The notes under the pieces are model-generated. The model was not told where the DNA came from, did not search any database, and worked only from the letters and a program-made list of their open reading frames with translations. Of a stretch of DNA of 64,000 bases, positions 58,495 to 64,000 are shown in pieces. Position 1 is the stretch's first letter, and every line of letters begins with the position of its first letter. A program made the translations under genes and the position numbers. The DNA lies in the NCBI RefSeq assembly GCF_030817415.1, contig NZ_JAUSZI010000002.1:3472001-3536000 (forward strand), given 5' to 3'. This DNA is from Streptomyces umbrinus (GTDB lineage Bacteria > Actinomycetota > Actinomycetes > Streptomycetales > Streptomycetaceae).

Positions 58495-58566
58495 CACGAG
58501 GCAGCCCACTGCATGCCCAGAAAATTCCGCGCAAAGCGAACATCCTCGCGTGTCGGCGACATGGTC

Positions 58567-59802
58567 TCAGACGGGCAGGGTTACTCGCATCACCAGTCCA
58601 CCCCCCTCACGCGGTTCCGCGGCGATGTGACCGCCGTGGGCACGGGCCACCGACCTGGCGATCGACAGGCCAAGACCCACGCCTTTGTCACTGCCCGTCC
58701 GCTCCGTACGCAGTCGCCGGAAAGGCTCGAAAAGATTGTCGATCTCGTACGCGGGCACCACGGGCCCCGTATTGGAGACCACGAGAACCGCCTGGCCGTG
58801 CTGCACCTCTGTGGTCACCTCGACCCAGCCTTCCTCCGCCACGTTGTACCGCACGGCGTTCTGGACGAGGTTCAGGGCGATCCGCTCCAGGAGGACGCCA
58901 CTGCCCTGGACGACCGCGGCTTCGCGCTTCCCGCGGATCGCCACGCCCTTCGCCTCCGCCTCGCCACGAGCCTGGTCGATGGCCTGTGAGGCGACCTCGG
59001 CGAGGTCGACCGGCTTGCGTTCGACGATCTGGTTGTCGCTGCGGGCGAGCAGCAGCAGGCCCTCGACGAGCTGCTCGCTGCGCTCGTTCGTGGCGAGCAG
59101 CGTCTTGCCGAGCTGCTGCAGCTCCACGGGCGCTCCCGGATCGGACAGATGCACCTCAAGAAGCGTGCGGTTGATCGCCAGCGGCGTCCGCAGTTCGTGC
59201 GAGGCGTTCCCGACGAACCGCTGCTGGGCCGTGAAGGCTCTCTGCAGCCGCTCCAGCATGTCGTCGAAGGTGTCCGCCAGCTCCTTGAACTCGTCGTCCG
59301 GACCGTCCAGCTCGATCCGCCGCGACAGGTCCGACCCCGCCACCGCGCGCGCGGTGCGCGTGATCCGCCCGAGCGGCGACAGCACCCGGCCGGCCATCGC
59401 GTAGCCGAAGGCGAACGCGATGACGGCGAGACCCAGGAGGGCGAGGAGCGAACGGCTGAGGAGGTTGTCCAGGGCGTGCTGGCGCTGCTCGTTGACACAC
59501 GCGTTCATCGCGTTGTTGAGCTCGGTCGCCGACGGCTCGGACGGGAAGTTGCAGGTAGGACTGGTCACACCGCCGGAGACGATCCTGAAGGGCAGATCAC
59601 TGCCCACGTTCAGAGCCTGGGCGGCGAGCAGATAGATGATCGACAGCAGGAGGATGCCCGCGATCAGGAACATCCCGCCGTACAGCAGCGTGAGCCGTAT
59701 CCGGATGGTCGGACGCAGCCACGGGAACGGGGGCTCCGGCTTCCGCGGGTCCCAGGTGGGCTTCGGAGGCGCCGTCGGGGGCGCGGGCGTCGTGGCCACC
59801 AC
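58567..59802 (-). CDS. cutS: sensor histidine kinase CutS
   Basis: 411 residues. TM1 at about 36-60 (LLYGGMFLIAGILLLSIIYL), an extracytoplasmic loop with two cysteines (SPTCNFPSEPS ... NACVNEQ, roughly residues 84 and 101), TM2 at about 120-141, HAMP, then HisKA with NASHELRTPLAINRTL and HATPase with VQNAVRYN and GVGLGLSIARSV. This matches CutS of S. coelicolor/S. lividans, a redox- and copper-linked sensor in which paired extracellular cysteines are important (family knowledge from memory). The gene is 3 bases from cutR. Confidence 0.88.
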   Translation of the reverse strand: MVATTPAPPTAPPKPTWDPRKPEPPFPWLRPTIRIRLTLLYGGMFLIAGILLLSIIYLLAAQALNVGSDLPFRIVSGGVTSPTCNFPSEPSATELNNAMNACVNEQRQHALDNLLSRSLLALLGLAVIAFAFGYAMAGRVLSPLGRITRTARAVAGSDLSRRIELDGPDDEFKELADTFDDMLERLQRAFTAQQRFVGNASHELRTPLAINRTLLEVHLSDPGAPVELQQLGKTLLATNERSEQLVEGLLLLARSDNQIVERKPVDLAEVASQAIDQARGEAEAKGVAIRGKREAAVVQGSGVLLERIALNLVQNAVRYNVAEEGWVEVTTEVQHGQAVLVVSNTGPVVPAYEIDNLFEPFRRLRTERTGSDKGVGLGLSIARSVARAHGGHIAAEPREGGGLVMRVTLPV

Positions 59803-59805
59803 GGA

Positions 59806-60459
59806 TCAGATCCGGTAGCCGGAACCGGGCACCGTGACGATGACCGGGGGCTCACCGAGCTTGCGGCGCAGGGTCATCACGGTGACGCGCACGACGTTGG
59901 TGAACGGGTCCGTGTTCTCGTCCCAGGCCTTCTCCAGGAGCTGCTCGGCGGAGACGACGGCGCCCTCGCTGCGCAGCAGGACCTCCAGGACGGCGAACTC
60001 CTTGGGCGCGAGCTGGACCTCCTTGCCGTCGCGGAAGACCTCACGACGGTTGGGGTCGAGCTTGATCCCGGCACGCTCCAGGACGGGCGGCAGCGGCATG
60101 CTCGTACGCCGGCCGAGGGCACGCACGCGTGCCGTCAGCTCGCTGAACGCGAAGGGCTTGGGGAGGTAGTCGTCTGCGCCGATCTCCAGGCCCTCCACGC
60201 GGTCGCTGACGTCTCCGGAGGCCGTGAGCATCAGCACGCGTGTGGGCATGCCGAGCTCGACGATCTTGCGGCAGACGTCGTCGCCGTGCACGAGGGGGAG
60301 GTCACGGTCGAGGACGACCACGTCGTAGTCGTTGACGCCGATGCGCTCCAGGGCGGCCGCGCCGTCGTACACGACGTCGACGGCCATGGCCTCCCGGCGC
60401 AGTCCGGTGGCCACCGCATCGGCGAGCAGTTGCTCGTCCTCGACGACGAGTACGCGCAC
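59806..60459 (-). CDS. cutR: response regulator CutR (OmpR type)
   Basis: 217 residues, the length reported for CutR. Receiver: VVEDEQLLADAVATGL, aspartate in VVVLDRDLPLVHGDDV, lysine in DYLPKPFAFSELTARV. DNA-binding winged helix: VQLAPKEFAVLEVLLRSEGA then VRVTVMTLRRKLGEPPVIVTVPG. GTG start with GGAAGGA. It pairs with CutS and is transcribed first. Known targets in S. coelicolor include extracytoplasmic stress genes (general knowledge); targets here were not assessed. Confidence 0.9.
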   Translation of the reverse strand: MRVLVVEDEQLLADAVATGLRREAMAVDVVYDGAAALERIGVNDYDVVVLDRDLPLVHGDDVCRKIVELGMPTRVLMLTASGDVSDRVEGLEIGADDYLPKPFAFSELTARVRALGRRTSMPLPPVLERAGIKLDPNRREVFRDGKEVQLAPKEFAVLEVLLRSEGAVVSAEQLLEKAWDENTDPFTNVVRVTVMTLRRKLGEPPVIVTVPGSGYRI

Positions 60460-60850
60460 GTCGCTTGTCCTTCCTCTGTCCACCCGCGTAGCGCCTTCTC
60501 GGCGCACGCGGGCAGGGTCTGTCGCGGGTTGAGTCTCCATCCTGCCCTTTTCGGCCATAAGTCGGCTGTAAGGCGGGTGCGGAGGCCGGGGAATGCGAGA
60601 TTTTCTCGCGCTGTTGAGGTTTCCGTGGAAGGGAGCGGGGGGAGGACGGCTTTACACCCCGCGATCACGCTCTGCTTGTGCCGCACCACCATGCGGTACG
60701 TCACGGTCCGCTTCCGCAGGGCGGGCGTGGGTGTCCGGCACCGTCGCCGCCCAGTGCGGGCAGCGCTGGGCACCCTGGAGACGTGATCGCCCCTTCCGAA
60801 CGGCACACCCCCGTGCCACCGACCCACGACCCAGGACGAGGGGGCGCAGC
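60460..60850. other. 391-bp gap upstream of cutR and the small protein gene
   Basis: Holds the divergent promoters of cutR and the 57-aa gene. A near-palindrome CCGCACCACCATGCGG occurs around 60690 and CATAAGTCGGCTGTAAGG near 60560. No gene could be supported here. Confidence 0.4.
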
Positions 60851-61024
60851 ATGGACGCATTCACCGCAGGACTTCTGCAGCGCATAAGGGCGACCGAGTC
60901 CGACCTGACGATGGCTCGCGAGACCGGCGACGACTTCCTCGCGGAGGTCGAGCAGGCAGAGCTCGACGACCTGCACCGCCTTGCCGCCGAGCACGGCGTG
61001 GAGGTCGGCGCGTCACGCGTCTGA
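60851..61024 (+). CDS. 57-residue conserved helical protein
   Basis: MDAFTAGLLQRIRATESDLT start, then a charged helical sequence (FLAEVEQAELDDLHRLAAEH) with no cysteines, signal peptide or membrane segment. GAGGGGGC precedes the ATG. A similarly sized gene lies between suhB and cutR in other Streptomyces, so it is probably real. No function known. Confidence 0.7.
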   Translation: MDAFTAGLLQRIRATESDLTMARETGDDFLAEVEQAELDDLHRLAAEHGVEVGASRV

Positions 61025-61041
61025 TCAGCTCGCACGAAAGC

Positions 61042-61083
61042 GGGGCCCCGGCATCGATCCAGTGCCGGGGCGCCCGTTTTTTT
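61042..61083 (+). terminator. intrinsic terminator with T-tract
   Basis: GCCCCGGCA (61045-61053) pairs with TGCCGGGGC (61063-61071), followed at 61077-61083 by seven T's. Rare canonical terminator for this GC-rich genome. Confidence 0.8.
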
Positions 61084-61100
61084 GGGGCCGGTTGCACCTC

Positions 61101-61163
61101 GGGCCCGCGCCCCTTAGGGGCGCGGGGAACTGCGCGCCCAGCCACAACGCACCCGCAGCCGAC
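61101..61163. repeat. dispersed Streptomyces element of a second family
   Basis: GGGGCGCGGGGAACTGCGCG (61117-61136) followed by CCAGCCACAACGCACCCGCA is a motif seen many times, from memory, at gene ends in Streptomyces genomes. It lies between convergent genes. Confidence 0.6.
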
Positions 61164-61185
61164 ATGCCGAACCCCGTGCGCGGCC

Positions 61186-62010
61186 TCAGTCGTGCCAGGC
61201 GCCCAGTTCTTCCAGGCGGGCCTGGAGGGGTTCGAAGAGGCCGGGTGGGGCCGCGACGGTCAGGTCAGTGGAGAGGGGGTCTCCGGGGCGGCCGCCGGTC
61301 AGAGCGCCCGCCTCGCGGGCGATCAGGTCGCCGGCGGCGTAGTCCCAGGGGTTCAGGCCCCGCTCGTAGTACGCGTCCAGGCGGCCCGTCGCCACATCGC
61401 ACAGGTCGATCGCCGCCGAGCCGCCGCGGCGGATGTCCCGGACCTGGGGGATCAGGTGTCCGACCACCTCGGCCTGCCGGGCCCGGCGCTCGGCGAGGTA
61501 GCCGAAGCCGGTGCCGACGAGGGCCAGTGCGAAGGCGGGGGCGGGCCGCACGCGCGCGGGGTGGTCGTTCACGTACGCGCCCTGCCCCAGGACGGCTCGG
61601 TAGGTCTCCGCGCGCATCGGGGCGTGCACCACCCCGACGACGGCCTCGCCGTCCTTGAGGGCCGCGATCGAGACGGCCCAACTGGGCAGTCCGTACAGGT
61701 AGTTGACCGTGCCGTCGATCGGGTCGATCACCCACTGGACGCCGCTGGTGCCCTCGACGCTGGCGCCCTCCTCGCCGAGCACGCCGTCGTCCGGCCTGCG
61801 GTCGGCCAGCAGGCCGGTGATCAGCTTCTCGGACGCGATGTCCATCTCGGTGACGACATCGACGGCACTGGACTTGGTGGCGGCCACGCCGAGGTCGTCC
61901 GGGCGGCCGTCACGCAGGAAGGCGCCCGCGCGGTGGGCCGCGTCGAGCGCGATCTCCAGTAGCTCGGCCTTCAGCTCGTCGTTCGCTGTGGCGGTCACGG
62001 TGCTCCTCAT
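61186..62010 (-). CDS. suhB: inositol monophosphatase family protein (SuhB-like)
   Basis: 274 residues. [21 protein letters not shown] (metal-binding DPIDGT) and [19 protein letters not shown] are the two signature motifs of the lithium-sensitive phosphatase family. It dephosphorylates inositol or similar monophosphates. Its ATG overlaps the hemH stop (ATGA), so the two are coupled. M. tuberculosis has suhB in the same neighbourhood, downstream of DUF4193 and near ppgK and sigA (from memory). Confidence 0.88.
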   Translation of the reverse strand: MRSTVTATANDELKAELLEIALDAAHRAGAFLRDGRPDDLGVAATKSSAVDVVTEMDIASEKLITGLLADRRPDDGVLGEEGASVEGTSGVQWVIDPIDGTVNYLYGLPSWAVSIAALKDGEAVVGVVHAPMRAETYRAVLGQGAYVNDHPARVRPAPAFALALVGTGFGYLAERRARQAEVVGHLIPQVRDIRRGGSAAIDLCDVATGRLDAYYERGLNPWDYAAGDLIAREAGALTGGRPGDPLSTDLTVAAPPGLFEPLQARLEELGAWHD

Positions 62011-63134
62011 GCGTACGGGCTGTCGGCGCCCGCGGCTGCGGGCTTGGGGGCGCGGGCCGGGCAGCAGCCCACGGGACACAGGTTGTGGCTCGGAGCCAGG
62101 GCACCGAGCGCGCAGGGCGTCACGTCCCGCCCGCTCTCCGCGGCGGCCCGCTCCAGGACCAACTCGCGGATCGCGGCGGCGAACCGCGGGTCGGCGCCCA
62201 CAGTGGCCGAGCGGCGGACCGGCAGGCCCAGCTCCTGGGCCTTCGCCGTGGCCTCCGTGTCGAGGTCGTACAGGACCTCCATGTGGTCCGAGACGAACCC
62301 GATGGGCGCCATGACGACGGCAGGGACGCCGGCGCCGTGCAGCTCCTCCAGGTGGTCGCAGATGTCCGGCTCCAGCCACGGGATGTGCGGGGCGCCCGAG
62401 CGCGACTGGTAGACGAGCCGCCAGGGGTGGTCGATGCCGGTCCGCTCACGCACGGCGTCGGCAACGAGCCGCGCGACGTCCAGGTGCTGCTTCACGTACG
62501 CCCCGCCGTCGCCGTGGTCCTCGACCGGGCCCGAGGTGTCCGCCGAGGCGTTCGGGATCGAGTGGGTCGTGAAGGCGAGGTGCGCGCCCGCGCGGACGTC
62601 CTCGGGAAGCTCCGCGAGGGACTCCAGGAGGCCCTCGATCATGGGCTCCAGGAAGCCGGCGTGGTTGAAGTAGTGCCGCAACTTGTCGATCCGCGGCAGC
62701 TCCAGGCCCTCGCCCTCCAGGGTGGCCAGGGCCCCGGCGAGGTCCTCGCGGTACTGCCGGCAGCCCGAGTACGAGGCGTACGCGCTCGTGGCGAGGACCA
62801 GGACCCTGCGGCGGCCGTCGGCGACCATCTCGCGCAGGGTGTCGGTGAGGTACGGCCCCCAGTTCCGGTTGCCCCAGTACACCGGCAGGTCGAGCCCGTG
62901 TTCCGCGAAGTCCTTGCGGAGGGCGTCCAGCAGGGCGCGGTTCTGGTCGTTGATGGGGCTGACCCCGCCGAACAGGAAGTAGTGCTGCCCCACTTCCTTG
63001 AGGCGTTCCTTGGGGATTCCCCGTCCACTCGTCACGTTCTCCAGGAACGGGACCACGTCGTCGGGGCCCTCGGGGCCGCCGAACGAGAGCAGGAGCAGGG
63101 CGTCGTAGGGGGTGGCATCGAGCGCGTCTCGCAT
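62007..63134 (-). CDS. hemH: ferrochelatase (coproporphyrin III type)
   Basis: 375 residues. [23 protein letters not shown], the conserved [16 protein letters not shown], and FTTHSIPN are ferrochelatase signatures. The C-terminal [18 protein letters not shown] cluster would carry a [2Fe-2S] centre, as in actinobacterial enzymes. Actinobacteria use the coproporphyrin-dependent heme route, so the substrate is coproporphyrin III. CAGGAT lies exactly six bases before the ATG, with TTGTCC 19 bases further upstream. It shares its intergenic region, including an iron-box match, with the divergent MFS gene. Confidence 0.92.
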   Translation of the reverse strand: MRDALDATPYDALLLLSFGGPEGPDDVVPFLENVTSGRGIPKERLKEVGQHYFLFGGVSPINDQNRALLDALRKDFAEHGLDLPVYWGNRNWGPYLTDTLREMVADGRRRVLVLATSAYASYSGCRQYREDLAGALATLEGEGLELPRIDKLRHYFNHAGFLEPMIEGLLESLAELPEDVRAGAHLAFTTHSIPNASADTSGPVEDHGDGGAYVKQHLDVARLVADAVRERTGIDHPWRLVYQSRSGAPHIPWLEPDICDHLEELHGAGVPAVVMAPIGFVSDHMEVLYDLDTEATAKAQELGLPVRRSATVGADPRFAAAIRELVLERAAAESGRDVTPCALGALAPSHNLCPVGCCPARAPKPAAAGADSPYA

Positions 63135-63146
63135 GTCTCGATCCTG
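63135..63146 (-). promoter_or_regulatory. leaderless -10 (CAGGAT) of hemH
   Basis: CAGGAT (63146-63141) stands six bases before the ATG. TTGTCC at 63171-63166 is 19 bases upstream of it. AGGA could alternatively act as a ribosome binding site. Confidence 0.45.
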
Positions 63147-63220
63147 CCACCCGGCTCCGACAGCGGGACAACGGCGGGGTGCCGGACCGCGGCGGACAAG
63201 GTGACGGCCGACATCGGCAT

Positions 63221-63239
63221 ATACGTTAGGGTCACCTGA
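63221..63239 (+). promoter_or_regulatory. candidate iron box (DmdR1/DtxR-like)
   Basis: ATACGTTAGGGTCACCTGA matches the Streptomyces iron-box consensus TTAGGTTAGGCTCACCTAA in 15 of 19 positions, 57 bases upstream of the MFS start and between the divergent hemH and MFS genes. Confidence 0.5.
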
Positions 63240-63295
63240 CTCGTAAGCTGTATCGGCCGCATTCGCGCCTTACCGGACCGCTCCCGGAGACCCCC

Positions 63296-64000
63296 GTGCC
63301 CAGCCCCTACCGCGCCCTGTTCGCCGCCCCCGGCTCCAAGGGCTTCACCACCGCGGGCCTCCTCGGCCGGATGCCGCTGTCGATGATGGGCATCGGCGTG
63401 GTCACGATGATCTCGCAGCTCACCGGGCGGTACGCGCTCGCGGGCGCGCTCTCGGCGACCATGGCGCTGTCCGCCGCGGTGTTCGGCCCGCAGATATCCC
63501 GCCTGGTGGACCGGCACGGGCAGCGGCGCGTGCTGCGCCCGGCCACGCTGGTCGCGCTCGCCGCGGCCGCCGGGCTGCTGCTGGCCGCCCACTTCGACTG
63601 GCCGGACTGGGTGCTGTTCCTCTGCTCGGCCGGCATCGGGTGCGTACCGAGCATCGGCGCGATGACCCGGGCGCGCTGGGCGTACCTGTACCGGGGCAAG
63701 CCTCAACTGCACACCGCGTACGCCTTCGAGTCCGTCGTCGACGAGGTCTGCTTCATCTTCGGGCCGATCATCTCCATCGGTCTGTCCACCGTCTGGTTCC
63801 CGGAGGCCGGACCGCTGCTCGCGGCCTGCTTCCTGGCGGCCGGCGTCTTCTGGCTGACCTCCCAGCGCGCCACCGAGCCCCCGCCCCATCCGCGCGAGCA
63901 TCACACGGGCGGGTCGGCCCTGCGCTCGGCCGGGCTGCAGGTCCTGGTGGCCACCTTCGTGGCGACGGGGGCGATCTTCGGGGCGGTCGACGTGGTCACC
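63296..64000 (+). CDS. MFS transporter, N-terminal part (runs off the window)
   Basis: 235 codons up to the right edge, GTG start. About six membrane helices are seen, with a motif-A-like segment PQISRLVDRHGQRRVLRPATL between helices 2 and 3. The stretch ESVVDEVCFIFGPIISIGLST resembles the acidic-helix 5 of MFS exporters. The iron box upstream suggests control by iron supply. Which compound it moves is unknown. Confidence 0.85.
   Translation, partial: MPSPYRALFAAPGSKGFTTAGLLGRMPLSMMGIGVVTMISQLTGRYALAGALSATMALSAAVFGPQISRLVDRHGQRRVLRPATLVALAAAAGLLLAAHFDWPDWVLFLCSAGIGCVPSIGAMTRARWAYLYRGKPQLHTAYAFESVVDEVCFIFGPIISIGLSTVWFPEAGPLLAACFLAAGVFWLTSQRATEPPPHPREHHTGGSALRSAGLQVLVATFVATGAIFGAVDVVT

Larger units (their letters stand above)
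58174..58566. other. 393-bp gap between DUF4193 and cutS
   Basis: Contains no plausible gene. It carries the palindrome GGACCGTACACGGTCC (58339-58354, 14 of 16 symmetric), an exact 14-bp palindrome at 58481-58494, and several TGATC-rich motifs. It must hold the DUF4193 promoter and the cutS 3' end. Confidence 0.5.

Overview
The window is typical Streptomyces (or very close actinobacterial) chromosome. Base composition is very GC-rich with GC-rich third codon positions, GTG starts are frequent, many genes overlap by 4 bp (ATGA/GTGA), and several families are characteristic of the group (DUF5999, DUF6099, DUF3159, DUF3710, DUF4193, a SepF paralogue, a CutRS-like pair, and Hen1/Pnkp). No rRNA, tRNA, CRISPR array, transposase or prophage was seen. 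The window opens inside a secreted-protein gene and closes inside an MFS gene.

Layout. (1) 1-3256: small genes, then an acyl-CoA-ligase-like enzyme with a PaaX-type regulator. (2) 3340-8722: a tightly coupled six-gene operon with a sulfotransferase, a 145-aa protein of unknown role, a GT4 glycosyltransferase, APS kinase (CysC) and both ATP-sulfurylase subunits (CysD, CysN). It looks like a self-contained PAPS supply for sulfating a glycan or glycolipid, and ends in a perfect 24-bp terminator. (3) 9003-11853: an anti-sigma-like ATPase and an arginine deiminase/ornithine carbamoyltransferase pair. (4) 11994-14020: an SPFH/band-7 protein overlapping an NAD-kinase-like protein. (5) 14152-18200: Hen1 and Pnkp RNA repair. 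(6) 18477-22028: a protein built from Clp-N-like repeats, then a NarL-type two-component system. (7) 22181-26470: an F420-type oxidoreductase, small hypotheticals, a MazG-like/ATPase pair and a SepF-like protein. (8) 26757-30941: a giant assimilatory nitrate reductase fused to a CysJ-like flavoprotein. (9) 31089-36560: a membrane protein and two transporter or oxidoreductase genes, each opposite its own MarR or TetR regulator.

(10) 36634-63134 carries a gene block that, from memory, is syntenic with Mycobacterium tuberculosis Rv2689c-Rv2701c: RNA methyltransferase, APC/KimA-type permease, two TrkA-type RCK proteins, DUF3159, OB-fold protein, DUF3710, dut, DUF3093, DUF4193 and SuhB, followed here by ferrochelatase. 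Within this block Streptomyces-type additions are present: kdpDE, cutRS and an accessory stretch at 46.7-54.4 kb. That stretch holds a lone ABC ATPase, an alginate-lyase-like enzyme, an unexported amidase, and a TetR/MFS/SRPBCC/carotenoid-oxygenase cassette.

Functional themes. Potassium homeostasis is suggested by the permease, a 31-aa single-helix peptide, two RCK proteins and KdpDE. Iron and heme are suggested by ferrochelatase sharing a promoter region with an MFS gene that carries a good iron-box match. Nitrogen is suggested by nitrate reductase with a GlnR-like site. Non-coding structure is rich: three copies of one dispersed Streptomyces repeat (one read in frame inside nitrate reductase), several short tandem repeats at gene starts, many perfect bidirectional terminators, and a set of starts with a -10-like hexamer only 6-7 nt upstream, suggesting leaderless transcripts. 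All functions are inferred by reading translations; no database search was run.
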